Assembly: GCA_963828075.1 (NCBI GenBank)
Contig: CAWHDH010000017.1
Span: 372,001-436,000, forward strand
DNA from: JACCYI01 sp963828075
GTDB lineage: Bacteria; Actinomycetota; Thermoleophilia; Solirubrobacterales; Solirubrobacteraceae
Length of the DNA stretch: 64,000 bases
Reading direction: 5' to 3'
The notes beneath the pieces are model-generated. The model had not been told where the DNA came from. It was given only the letters and a program-made list of their open reading frames with translations, and made no database searches. A program made the position numbers and the translations under genes. Positions 38,001 to 46,211 of this stretch are shown here, piece after piece; the stretch's first letter is position 1; each line of letters begins with the position of its first letter.

Positions 38001-40704
38001 GACGGCGGCCGGCGACACGGCGCCGGAGCCTGACGAGACCTTCGCGGTCGCGCTCGACGATGCCGAGGGCGCGCGGTTCGCCGACGCCGAGGCGCTCGGC
38101 ACGATCCTCAACGACGACCTGTCGGTGTCCGGCAGCTCTCCGGACGAGGGCGGCGACGGCGGCTCGGTCACGCTGACCGTCCACGGTGCCGGCCTGAGCG
38201 CCGGCGCGTCGGTCCGGCTCTCACGGTCGGGGCAGCCGGACATCGTCGCCGGCGCCGTCCGACCCGCACCCGACGGCCGCAGCCTCACCGCCGTGCTCAA
38301 CCTCACCGCCGCCGTGCGCGGCGTCTGGGACGTCACGGTCTCGCTCCCCGACGGTCGCGGGTCGGCGACCCTGCCCGGCGCGTTCACGATCGTGGAGACC
38401 CGCGCGGCCGACGTGCGGGTCGCGATCGCGGGGCGAACCGCCTTCCGGGCGGGCCGGCCGTACGAGTTCTTCCTGACCTACAGCAACGTGGGCAACGTCG
38501 ACGCCAAGGGCGCGGTGGTGGGTGTGGCGGGGATCCCCGCCGGCACCACGATCGAGATGAGCCCCGACCTTCTCCTCCCCACAGTGCCCGAGAACGTCAA
38601 CGCGACGCCGCGGCGCTTCATCACGACGCCAGGTGGGATCTACGTGCCGCTCGTGGTCGACGTCCCGGCCGGCGGCACGCCGCAGCTCGTCCGCTTCAGG
38701 CTCAGCCCTCCGCCGGACTCATTCGAGTTGCTGGCGTTCGACTTGGAGGTCGTGGAGCAGCCGTCTCCGGTCGGCGCCGCGGGGCAGGCCGTCCCGGCCG
38801 CCGCGAACGCGCGCCGGAGACTGCCCGCGGAGGACGGGCCCGCCGTGAACGAGGCGTACAACGTTGCGCTCGGCCGTGACGGCTCGGACAACTGGTACAC
38901 CCGCGTGGTCGGCGAGGGCGGCGAGGGCGGCGAGCCCGGCGGCAGCAACTGCGTCGACGCGGCCAAGAGCCGCGGCGACGCGATCTTCGAATCGTCGAGG
39001 CATCCCGACTCCGCGCTCAAGGGCTGGGAGATCGTGACGGTCGGCTCGACGACCACGCTGCACTACATGAACATGATCATCTCCCCCGACCGCTCCCGGG
39101 CATATGTGATCGACACCTACTGGCGAGGCGCGCTCATCCCGGTCACGGAGGTCGGAGGCGTGTACATCCCGGATCCGCTGTCGGCCCTGGCCAACCCCGA
39201 CTACACGCTGCTGCTGGGCTTCATGATCAACAACGAGAACCCGCGGTACATCGGTGGGACCGACGCCACGTTCACCCCGTCCCCCGGGAGCGCCCAGGAT
39301 CCGGGTGGCAACTTCTGCCTGCTCCCCGAGGTGCAGCCGGCCCCGATCCGCCGCGTCACGTCGGTCGACCCCAACGACAAGGTCGGTCCCGCGGGGGTGG
39401 GCGAAGCGCGGTTCATCTCCGGCGACCCTCAGCTCTCGTACGTCGTCAACTTCGAGAACCTCGAGACGGCCTCGGCCCCGGCGCAGGAGGTGCGCGTCAC
39501 CGACCAGCTCGACGCCTCGAAGCTCGACCTCTCGACCTTCAGCCTCGGCCCGATCAGCTTCGGCGACGAGGTGCTGTCGCCGCCGGCGGGCCTCAAGGAC
39601 TGGGTGACCGAGGTCGACCTGCGACCCGCCAACGATCTGATCGTGCGCGTGGAGGCGGGTCTCAACGAGACGACTGGCGTGGTCACGTGGAGGTTCACGT
39701 CGCTCGACCCGGCCACGGGCCTGCCGACGGACGACCCGCTGGCCGGATTCCTGCCGCCCAACGTCAATCCGCCAGACGGCCAGGGAAGTGTGCTCTTCAG
39801 CGTGAAGGCACGAGCCGGACTCCCGACCGGGACGGAGATCCGCAACCGCGCCTCGATCGTGTTCGATGAGAACGCGGCGATCGAGACGCCTGAATGGAGC
39901 ACCACGATCGACGTCGACGCCCCGTCCAGCGAGGCCACGTCGGTCTCCACCGGCGGTCCGTCGTGCAGCGACCTGCAGGTACGGTGGAGCGCCTCGGACC
40001 TGGGCTCGGGGGTCAAGCGGGTCGACGTGCGCATCTCCGACGACGGCGGGCCGTACCAGCTCGCGCACAGCGCTGACGCGGGCGACGCCGCGACGATCCG
40101 CGGCGCGGCGGGGCACACGTACCGGATCCACACGGTGGCCCGAGACGCTGCGGGCAACAGCGAGGCAGCGCCCGGGGCTCCGGACGTGGTCCAGGCGGTC
40201 GCGGGCTGCCCCGCGGCGCCCGCGCCGGCGCCGGCGCAACCCATGCCCGGACCGGCGGTCGTGAGCGACCGGGTCGCGCCGACCGTCACCGCTCGGCTCA
40301 CCCGTTCACGCTTCCGCATCGGGCGCACGCGCACGCCGGCGGTCGCGGCACAGCGGCGCAGGCGGGCGCCGATCGGGACGACCTTCCGGGTCACGCTGTC
40401 CGAGCCGGCGGCAATCCGTATCCGGATGAGCCGCGTCACGTCCGGCGTCCGGCGGGGCGCCAAGTGCGTCAAGCGCCCGCGCAAGCCGCCGAAGGGCCGG
40501 CGCCTGCGCCGCTGCACGCGCCTGGTCGTCGATGGCACGCTGACCCGTCGCACGGCGAAGCTGGGACGCAACGACGTGACGTTCAGCGGAAGGATCGGCC
40601 GCAAGGCCCTCGCGCGCGGCCGGCATCGAGCCGAGATCGTGGCCACCGACGCCGCGGGCAACCGGTCCAAGCCAAAGCGGCTCTCCTTCACGATCGTCAG
40701 GTGA
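35053..40704 (+). CDS. Giant secreted repeat protein (Calx-beta, DUF11-like, Ig-like)
   Basis: Product of 1883 residues with an N-terminal signal segment (VLLAMALLAAVAFAASSRAS). Residues about 143-712 are three 190-residue beta-solenoid-like repeats rich in NTGTI, NEGTI and GSGTV turns. A Calx-beta domain lies at about 912-1023 (SIDDASVAEGQAGTSTATF), then an IPT-like unit, a DUF11-like unit (RPYEFFLTYSNVGNVDAKG), and at about 1434-1623 a module beginning VTSVDPNDKVGPAG seen in large bacterial surface proteins. The last 150 residues form an Ig-like domain with a basic CVKRPRKPPKG loop. No LPxTG or membrane anchor is visible. Probably an adhesin or matrix protein. Confidence 0.85.
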   Translation: MGVWDVPISGLSRVRSAVLLAMALLAAVAFAASSRASGCTITWVGDVDGNWHGSDGPSDTNWDDDTLPGAGDHVCLNTLGAPYSVTLGANATVDHYTIQAGATLAVTGVVFRATTDSTNAGTIRLIENGSQLLTEDGDAAGAETLVNTGTIAIPDVGGAGGRHVAGDLDNRGTVSVAHPEATFQQAAEGRSPTLTNRGSLTVASGGAQRVLDAVLVQDTGGTIEGSGTVNVVNTTARLRLAGGAIESGADVNVVRAVLEGVAGSAATGNVDVAGGESTLSGPVTAGVTVDIDSVPGNRAILRVPGGATNAGRINLNGPDASLWTENGNPADTETLVNTGTISIPDVGGGTSPYLAGDLVNEGTISVARPDATFQSGAENRRPTLTNRGTLTVAAGGAQRVLNAVLVQDTGGTISGSGTVNVVNIDGRLRLAGGAIESGADVNVVHAVLEGVAGSGATGNVDVAGGDSTLSGPVTAGMTVDIDSVPGNAAGLIAPDGATNEGTITLNGPSAVLAAADGDAADAETLTNASTGTIAFPAGGPAGIRQIGGNVLNEGTISAANGDASFQATRESRNPTLINRGTLTVPAALRVLDSTLVQDGGGTISGPGPIDVIGGSPEAVFEVRGGQIASSGDVNVVSSADLSFVSAAGAEGTIDVVSDSSQHTLSGDVPAGISLTIDTSATLAATAPFTNHGRIALLGSSAALRGTTVTNAGTIESVSADGGGRVVGGTLTNEGTVDLESNVAFDGAVTNEETFTVAAGRTASSNAAFTQTAGTTTVDGTLAPATTDVDGGVLQGSGTVQGDLRNAGEVSPGPGVASLAVTGAYAQTAAGRLSVRVDAPARDVLDVGGAASLDGLLAVSTGAAPTEGQTFQVLDAASRTGTFASTTGTSSGPYAVRYDADGVTLVTTSGADLPTLSIDDASVAEGQAGTSTATFAARLSAAATSTVTVDFATANRTARAPGDYAPASGTVTFAPGQVERPVTVTAAGDTAPEPDETFAVALDDAEGARFADAEALGTILNDDLSVSGSSPDEGGDGGSVTLTVHGAGLSAGASVRLSRSGQPDIVAGAVRPAPDGRSLTAVLNLTAAVRGVWDVTVSLPDGRGSATLPGAFTIVETRAADVRVAIAGRTAFRAGRPYEFFLTYSNVGNVDAKGAVVGVAGIPAGTTIEMSPDLLLPTVPENVNATPRRFITTPGGIYVPLVVDVPAGGTPQLVRFRLSPPPDSFELLAFDLEVVEQPSPVGAAGQAVPAAANARRRLPAEDGPAVNEAYNVALGRDGSDNWYTRVVGEGGEGGEPGGSNCVDAAKSRGDAIFESSRHPDSALKGWEIVTVGSTTTLHYMNMIISPDRSRAYVIDTYWRGALIPVTEVGGVYIPDPLSALANPDYTLLLGFMINNENPRYIGGTDATFTPSPGSAQDPGGNFCLLPEVQPAPIRRVTSVDPNDKVGPAGVGEARFISGDPQLSYVVNFENLETASAPAQEVRVTDQLDASKLDLSTFSLGPISFGDEVLSPPAGLKDWVTEVDLRPANDLIVRVEAGLNETTGVVTWRFTSLDPATGLPTDDPLAGFLPPNVNPPDGQGSVLFSVKARAGLPTGTEIRNRASIVFDENAAIETPEWSTTIDVDAPSSEATSVSTGGPSCSDLQVRWSASDLGSGVKRVDVRISDDGGPYQLAHSADAGDAATIRGAAGHTYRIHTVARDAAGNSEAAPGAPDVVQAVAGCPAAPAPAPAQPMPGPAVVSDRVAPTVTARLTRSRFRIGRTRTPAVAAQRRRRAPIGTTFRVTLSEPAAIRIRMSRVTSGVRRGAKCVKRPRKPPKGRRLRRCTRLVVDGTLTRRTAKLGRNDVTFSGRIGRKALARGRHRAEIVATDAAGNRSKPKRLSFTIVR
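35479..37188 (+). repeat. Three in-frame 570-bp tandem repeats
   Basis: Units begin at 35479, 36049 and 36619, at a spacing of exactly 570 bp (190 codons). For example, CAGGACACCGGCGGCACGAT occurs at 35701 and 36271, with a diverged copy at 36841. Copies 1 and 2 are nearly identical over long stretches of DNA; copy 3 keeps the pattern but is diverged. This suggests a recent duplication or gene conversion of the first pair. Confidence 0.93.
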
Positions 40705-40764
40705 GCTTGTCTCGTCACCTGTCCCGCAGCGCCGTCGGGTGTTCCTGATCGTGTGTGACTAGGG

Positions 40765-41562
40765 TTGGGCGCCGAGGACGCGATCCGTGATCTCTATGCC
40801 GCGATCGAACGCGGCGACGTCTCCGCGATCGGAGGACTCCTCACACCGGGGGTCTTCGTGCTGCCGGGTTCGGCCGCCGCGGCCACCGAGGGTCGCGAAG
40901 CGGTGGTGGCCGCCCTGAAGGGTCTGCACATCCGCTCGACCGAGATGCGCAGCGGCGCGAGCGACTCCGGCCGCAGCAGTTGGGTCTTCGACCAGATCGA
41001 GGTCGACGTTCCGGGCGACGACCTGCTCTCGGGGCCGGTGCCGGCGCGTCTCACGGCGCTCCTGGATGACGATCAGGGCTGGCGCGTCCGCGCAGCCCAC
41101 TGGTCGATCCCACTGCCATCGAACGCGAAGCAGCAGGAGCTGCGGTCGGCCGGGAAGCTACAGGGCGGCGCTCGGCTGGAGGAGTTCGTTCCGCCAGAGG
41201 TAGGCTTGCTGGCCGACCGGCTGCGGCACGCTGTGAACGGGGACGCGCCGATCCCTGAGCTCTACTCGGTGCGCGACGAGGCGATAACGATCGGAAGCGT
41301 CACCGACGAGATCTTCCCGGGCCCCGCAGGCAAGGCGGCGTGGGAGAAGTTCATGGATCTCGATCCCCGATTCGAGGTGCGCGGCGGGATGCGCGGAGGC
41401 ATCACACCCGATGGCTCCGCCGCCTGGCTGGCAGCGCACATCGACATCATCTTCTCGCTCGTCGCGCCGTACCGGTTCTTCTACGTCTGGGTGCCGGAGA
41501 ACGGCGACTGGAAGATCGTCGTCTCGCACGACTCTGTGAGCAACTGGCCGCGACTGGGTTGA
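40765..41562 (+). CDS. SnoaL/DUF4440-like protein with two cone domains
   Basis: Product of 265 residues with two domains of similar design: the first begins AEDAIRDLYAAIERGDVSAI and ends GWRVRAAHWSIPLP; the second (from about residue 140) ends WLAAHIDIIFSL, FFYVWVPENGDWKIVVSHDS. Each resembles the SnoaL-like/NTF2 fold used by small enzymes and stress proteins. No catalytic set could be assigned. A TTG start at 40765 fits the domain edge; the next starts would cut it. It is a single gene convergent with the next one. Confidence 0.7.
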   Translation: MGAEDAIRDLYAAIERGDVSAIGGLLTPGVFVLPGSAAAATEGREAVVAALKGLHIRSTEMRSGASDSGRSSWVFDQIEVDVPGDDLLSGPVPARLTALLDDDQGWRVRAAHWSIPLPSNAKQQELRSAGKLQGGARLEEFVPPEVGLLADRLRHAVNGDAPIPELYSVRDEAITIGSVTDEIFPGPAGKAAWEKFMDLDPRFEVRGGMRGGITPDGSAAWLAAHIDIIFSLVAPYRFFYVWVPENGDWKIVVSHDSVSNWPRLG

Positions 41563-41688
41563 CCGGCGCCGCGCGCTCCGCGTGGGGGGCGGCAGCTCGC
41601 AGCGTGCACGGCGCGATGCACGTCCCTCGCGCTCCATCCCGACGTCCACCCACCTCACTGCGCGGGGTTGACGTTTCACCCGTTTCTC

Positions 41689-42807
41689 CTAAGTGGACGC
41701 GGACGCGCGGACGAGCCCCGCCTCACCGCAGCCCTGCACGAATGCGTCGAGGCCAAACGCGTCGATCGGTCCAAGCGCGCCGGTGCCGGTCACGCCCGCC
41801 GACGCCGCCCGGCGCGCCGCCCACGCCAGGAAGCCGGCCGTGAAGGCGTAGCCGTCGGGGCCTTCGAGACGCACCTCGGCGAGCGCGTTGTCGCCGGCGT
41901 CGTACGCCACGGCGACGACGTAGCTGCGCCCGCCTGGCGTGGTTCCCGCCTCGGTCGCGGGGAGCAGCCCGGCCGCCCGCCCACCTGCGAAGCGCAGCGC
42001 GCCGCCGACGCCGGGCACGCGGGTGGCCAGCGACCCGGCCAGCGTGCCCGCCTGGACCGCCCGGGCGACGATGGCGGCGCTCGTCGGAGGCGCGAGATAG
42101 ACGTTGACCTCGCGCAGCCGCGGGTAGGCGCGCGGCAGCGTGAAGTGCTCGGCGCCGCCGACCGAGACCGCCGCGCGTTCCGCTTCGCCGACGCGGAACG
42201 AGCGCACGCGCGCGGCGGCGCGGGCAGCCACGATGCCTCCGTTCCGATAGACGAAGCTCTCCTGGAGCGCAGAGCCGACCAGCGACTCGCGCGTCCCCGC
42301 GCTCATGGCGCCGCCGCCGCCCGTCGCGAAGTAGCCGATGTCCACCCGCACCGCCGCGTTCCCGGCGTCCTCGAGCGCCAGCGCCCCGGCCAGCGCGCCC
42401 GGGACGAAGTCGTGGCCCATCGCCGTCAGCAGGGTCGCGCCCGCCCGGCGCGCCGGCGCGCCGAGCTCCTCGAAGACGCGCCGGATGAACGGCGGCTCGC
42501 CGGTGCAGTCGAGGTAGATGCCGCCGGCCGCGATCGCCGCCCGCACCGCCGGCAGCCCCCACTTGGAGAACGGCCCGACCGTCGAGACCAGCACGTCGCG
42601 CTCGCCGACCATCGCGAAGACGGAGTTCTGGCGCAGCACGTCGGCGTGCACGCTCTCGAGCCCGCCGAGCCGCTCCGCCAGCGCCTCGAGCCGCTCAGGC
42701 GAGCGCCCCGCCAGCACGGGCCGGACCCCGTCGGCCACCAGGCGCTCGGCCACGAGCCGCCCGGTGTATCCGGTCGCGCCGAAGAGGACGATGCGGGAGT
42801 CGGCCAT
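41689..42807 (-). CDS. Saccharopine dehydrogenase-like NAD(P)-binding oxidoreductase
   Basis: Product of 372 residues. A Rossmann fold starts IVLFGATGYTGRLVAERLVA, then VLAGRSPERL, STVGPFSKWG and YLDCTGEPPFIRRV, typical of the saccharopine-dehydrogenase-like group that includes mycobacterial trans-acting enoyl reductases. No lysine-pathway genes are adjacent, so lysine degradation is unlikely; a lipid or keto-ester substrate is possible. The ATG at 42807 follows a region with no other start. Confidence 0.85.
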   Translation of the reverse strand: MADSRIVLFGATGYTGRLVAERLVADGVRPVLAGRSPERLEALAERLGGLESVHADVLRQNSVFAMVGERDVLVSTVGPFSKWGLPAVRAAIAAGGIYLDCTGEPPFIRRVFEELGAPARRAGATLLTAMGHDFVPGALAGALALEDAGNAAVRVDIGYFATGGGGAMSAGTRESLVGSALQESFVYRNGGIVAARAAARVRSFRVGEAERAAVSVGGAEHFTLPRAYPRLREVNVYLAPPTSAAIVARAVQAGTLAGSLATRVPGVGGALRFAGGRAAGLLPATEAGTTPGGRSYVVAVAYDAGDNALAEVRLEGPDGYAFTAGFLAWAARRAASAGVTGTGALGPIDAFGLDAFVQGCGEAGLVRASAST

Positions 42808-43295
42808 CGGCGGGCGACCCTACCCGGGCCGCGTCCCGCCGACGCGGCTGGCGCGCGCCACTCGGGTGATCCAGCGCTGCGGCGCAATGAACTGAATCAT
42901 TGAATGGAAATCCGGTGAGGGGCTGATCCTTTGCGGCGGGCGAGGCGGCGCGGGATCAGGGAGAGACGACGGCAGCCGGTCGGCCAGGGACGCCAGTCGC
43001 GACGGACGGAGGGGTCAACCACCCCCGTGACCGCTGAGCCGCCGCACGGGGGTGGTTCACCCTCTATGTCGGGGTGAACCACCCCCTTGCAACCGGCGTC
43101 CGACGACGGGGGTGGTTGACCTCAACTGACCCGCGTCGGTCCCGCTCGTCGAGGTGCCAGGCCGCAGAATCGATGCTGGCGCCCCCGGCGACGCGCCGTG
43201 CGACGTGGTGCTCAACGAGGTTGTCTCGCGGTGGAGTGCCGCCCTCGGAGCCAGGTTTCTGGCGTTCGCGGGCAGCTGCGGGAGCGCCCGCGGCG
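42808..43295. other. 488-base non-coding stretch with nested palindromes
   Basis: Lies between the 5' end of the saccharopine-dehydrogenase-like gene and the 3' end of the DUF3995 gene. Apart from the palindrome pair at 43011-43123 nothing clear is seen. Open frames here (for example minus strand 43064-43429) show no family signature and depend on the palindrome; they are not annotated. Confidence 0.6.
43011..43123. repeat. Nested double palindrome with 60-bp period
   Basis: Four copies of a motif related to GGTGAACCACCCCCGT lie in alternating orientation at 43011, 43046, 43071 and 43106. The outer arms GTCAACCACCCCCGT (43014-43028) and ACGGGGGTGGTTGAC (43106-43120) are perfect complements. 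The inner arms GGGGGTGGTTCACCC (43048-43062) and GGGTGAACCACCCCC (43072-43086) are perfect complements around a 9-base loop. The pattern equals two tandem 60-bp units. It could be a REP/BIME-like element, a regulator site or a recombination site. Confidence 0.85.
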
Positions 43296-43757
43296 CTAGA
43301 CCTCTGCGCCAACCGGGGTGGTCGCACCCGCCCGTCGATCGTGCGCAGACGCCCAGTAGGCGACCAGCCCGAAGAGCACCCCGCCGAGGAGGAAGAACGG
43401 ATCCACGAGCCGGGTGAGGGTGGTGGCATCGTCAGCGGGCGCTACGAGGGCCTGGATCGTGCCCAGCCCGCGCAGACCGAGCACCACGCACGCCGCCCAC
43501 GCCATCCTGTGCACCACGCGTGTCGCGGTCGCGGAGCGGCGCTCGGTGCCGAGCCGCCAGGCGACCCATGCGGCCAGCAGGCACAGCGGGATCGCGACGA
43601 TGTTGATCGCCAGCAGCACGCCGGTGACGCGGCGGCCGCCGAGCCCGACGGTCGAGCCCAGCGCCCACGCGACATGGATCGCCGCAAAGCTCAATGCCCA
43701 TACGATTGCGGTGATCGCGACCGCTCGCAGGCGGGTGTCGGGGCGGGACGGCATCAC
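43296..43757 (-). CDS. DUF3995-like integral membrane protein
   Basis: Product of 153 residues with four predicted membrane helices (AITAIVWALSFAAIHVAWAL; VTGVLLAINIVAIPLCLLAA; MAWAACVVLGLRGLGTIQAL; FFLLGGVLFGLVAYWAS). The AIHVAWALG pattern in helix 1 is characteristic of DUF3995. Function is unknown. It starts with two consecutive ATG codons; either may be used. It is divergent from pnp. Confidence 0.75.
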   Translation of the reverse strand: MMPSRPDTRLRAVAITAIVWALSFAAIHVAWALGSTVGLGGRRVTGVLLAINIVAIPLCLLAAWVAWRLGTERRSATATRVVHRMAWAACVVLGLRGLGTIQALVAPADDATTLTRLVDPFFLLGGVLFGLVAYWASAHDRRAGATTPVGAEV

Positions 43758-43856
43758 TGTCGGGCCACCAGGCTATTCATCGCGCCCCTCGCCCGGCCGT
43801 TTCGTCGGCCCGTTCGACTGACCTTCTGGGTGGCCAGGCGCGCAAGCCCTCAGCGC

Positions 43857-43862
43857 TAGACT
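43857..43862 (+). promoter_or_regulatory. Probable -10 box of pnp
   Basis: TAGACT would start a transcript near 43869 with a leader of about 70 bases before the pnp ATG. It matches the -10 box of mihF exactly. An upstream -35 is not obvious. Confidence 0.45.
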
Positions 43863-43937
43863 CCGCGCCAACGATTACCGAAGCAGTCGAAGCAGAAGTG
43901 GCCTCGCCAGACGAAGCGGCAGGCCAGAAAGGAACAT

Positions 43938-46211
43938 ATGGCAGAAGTGACCCGGGTCTCTGTCGAGATCGGCGGCAAGGAGATCTCCTTCGAGACCGGA
44001 CGGATGGCCAAGCAGGCCTCCGGCGCCGTGGTCGTCCAGGCGGGCGACACGATGGTCCTGTCCACCGCCACCGCGGGCAACCTCCGCGACGTGGACTTCC
44101 TCCCGCTCACCGTGGACATCGAGGAGCGGATGTACGCCGCGGGCAAGATCCCCGGCTCGTTCTTCAAGCGCGAGGGCCGTGCCGGCGAGAAGGGCACGCT
44201 GACCGCGCGCATGATCGACCGCCCGCTGCGCCCGCTGTTCCCCAAGGGCTGGCGGCGCGAGACGCAGCTGGTCGGCATCCCGCTGTCGATCGATCACGTC
44301 AACCCGTACGACGTGCTCGCGATGAACGGCGCGTCGGCGGCGCTGATGATCTCCGACATCCCGTTCCCGATGCCGGTCGGTGCCGTGCGCATCGGCAAGA
44401 TCGAGGGGAACTTCGTCGTCAACCCGGACGAGGAAGCGCTGCTGACCGCCGACCTCGACCTGGTCGTCTCGGGCTCCGAGGAGGCCATCCTCATGGTCGA
44501 GGCGGGGGCGAACGAGATCCCCGAGGCCGAGATCCTCGACGCGCTCGACATCGCCCACGGCGAGATCAAGAAGCTGTGCGCGATGCAGCGCGAGCTCGCC
44601 GAGAAGGTCGGCAAGCCCAAGCAGGAGATCGAGGTCCCGACGATCCCGCAGGACCTCGTCGACCAGATCCGCGAGTCCCACGGCCAGGCGCTCGACCAGG
44701 CGACCTCCGTGCAGGACAAGCTCGCCCGCCAGGACGCCACGAAGGGCGTCGAGGCCGAGGTGCTCGAGCGCTACTCGGGCGACCCGAGCGCCGAGATGTA
44801 CGCGCTCGCGCGCCAGAACGCGCAGCTGGCGTTCGACAAGCTCGAGAAGGAGATCATCCGCCAGCGCATCGCCGTGCAGAAGGTCCGCCCGGACGGCCGC
44901 TCGGCGAACGAGATCCGCGACATCACGATCGAGGTCGGCCTGCTGCCGCGCGCCCACGGCTCCGCGCTGTTCACGCGCGGTCAGACGCAGGCGCTGTCGG
45001 TCGCCGCACTCGGCACGAGCCGTGAGGAGATGCGGCTCGACACGCTCGGCCTGGAGACGAGCAAGCGCTACTTCCACCACTACAACTTCCCGCCGTTCAG
45101 CGTCGGGGAGGCGGGCTTCATGCGCGGCCCGAAGCGCCGCGACATCGGCCACGGCGCCCTCGCCGAGCGCGCCCTGGTCCCGATGGTGCCGCCGGTGGAG
45201 GAGTTCCCCTACACGATGCGCGTGGTGTCCGACATCCTCGAGTCCAACGGCTCGAGCTCGATGGCGTCGGTCTGCGGCTCCTCGCTCTCGCTCATGCAGG
45301 CCGGTGTGCCGCTCAAGCGGCCCGTCGCCGGCATCGCCATGGGCTTGATCAAGGAGGGCGACGACTACATCGTGCTGTCCGACATCGCCGGGGTTGAGGA
45401 CCACCTGGGCGACATGGACTTCAAGGTCGCCGGCACCGAGCGCGGGATCACCGCGCTGCAGATGGACATCAAGATCACCGGCGTCACCTTCGACATCCTG
45501 CGCGACGCGCTCACGCAGGCCAAGGAGGGGCGGACGCACATCCTCGGCAAGATGGCCGAGGTCATCGCCGCGCCGTCGCCGGAGCTGTCGCAGTTCGCGC
45601 CGCGCATCTCGTCCATCCAGATCGACACGGACAAGATCGGCCTGGTCATCGGCAAGGGCGGCGAGACGATCCGCTCGCTGCAGGACGAGTTCGAGTCCCA
45701 GATCGACGTCCAGGACGACGGGACGATCCTCGTCTACGCCCAGTCGGGCATCCAGGGCGACGCGCTGGTCGACCGCATCCGGTCGATGACCAAGGAGGTC
45801 GAGGTCGGCGACGAATTCACCGGCAAGGTCGTCAAGACGACGACCTTCGGCGCCTTCGTCGAGCTCGCCAAGGGCACCGACGGGCTGCTGCACATCTCCA
45901 ACGTCAAGCCCGGCGAGCGCGTCGACACGGTCGAGGACGTCCTCAACAAGGGCGACGAGATCGCCGTCCGCGTGGTCGAGGTCGACCGCGAGCGCGGCCG
46001 CATCGGCCTGCGCCTCGCCGAGGACCCCGACGTGGCCGGCAAGTCGGCCGCCGAGCTCGCCACCGTGGGCGGCGGCGGCGGCGGCGGTGGCGGCGGGCGT
46101 GGCGACCGGGGCCCGCGCCGCAACGGCGGCGGCGGCGGCGGCCGCGGCGGCGACCGTGGCGACCGCGGGCCGCGCCGGCCGCGCGGCGACCGCGACCCGG
46201 ATCGCGGGTAG
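43938..46211 (+). CDS. pnp: Polynucleotide phosphorylase
   Basis: Product of 757 residues. Two RNase PH domains (GDTMVLSTATAG; FFKREGRAGEKGT; second core from PDGRSANEIRDITIEVG) flank a helical domain. They are followed by KH (LVIGKGGETIRSLQDEF) and S1 (GKVVKTTTFGAFVELAKG) RNA-binding domains. It degrades RNA from the 3' end using phosphate. The last 50 residues are an arginine-glycine-rich tail (runs of Gly with RGDRG repeats), unusual in E. coli but seen in some actinobacteria. AGAAAGGAAC precedes the ATG. Confidence 0.97.
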   Translation: MAEVTRVSVEIGGKEISFETGRMAKQASGAVVVQAGDTMVLSTATAGNLRDVDFLPLTVDIEERMYAAGKIPGSFFKREGRAGEKGTLTARMIDRPLRPLFPKGWRRETQLVGIPLSIDHVNPYDVLAMNGASAALMISDIPFPMPVGAVRIGKIEGNFVVNPDEEALLTADLDLVVSGSEEAILMVEAGANEIPEAEILDALDIAHGEIKKLCAMQRELAEKVGKPKQEIEVPTIPQDLVDQIRESHGQALDQATSVQDKLARQDATKGVEAEVLERYSGDPSAEMYALARQNAQLAFDKLEKEIIRQRIAVQKVRPDGRSANEIRDITIEVGLLPRAHGSALFTRGQTQALSVAALGTSREEMRLDTLGLETSKRYFHHYNFPPFSVGEAGFMRGPKRRDIGHGALAERALVPMVPPVEEFPYTMRVVSDILESNGSSSMASVCGSSLSLMQAGVPLKRPVAGIAMGLIKEGDDYIVLSDIAGVEDHLGDMDFKVAGTERGITALQMDIKITGVTFDILRDALTQAKEGRTHILGKMAEVIAAPSPELSQFAPRISSIQIDTDKIGLVIGKGGETIRSLQDEFESQIDVQDDGTILVYAQSGIQGDALVDRIRSMTKEVEVGDEFTGKVVKTTTFGAFVELAKGTDGLLHISNVKPGERVDTVEDVLNKGDEIAVRVVEVDRERGRIGLRLAEDPDVAGKSAAELATVGGGGGGGGGGRGDRGPRRNGGGGGGRGGDRGDRGPRRPRGDRDPDRG

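Noticed and set aside
41563..41688. Hairpin GTGCA-TGCAC between convergent genes as a terminator
   Set aside because: The stem has only five base pairs with an 8-base loop and no T-run, so it is too weak to call.
43064..43429. A 121-codon minus-strand frame across the double palindrome
   Set aside because: No family signal, and part of it is translation of the palindrome arms; it also overlaps the end of the DUF3995 gene.
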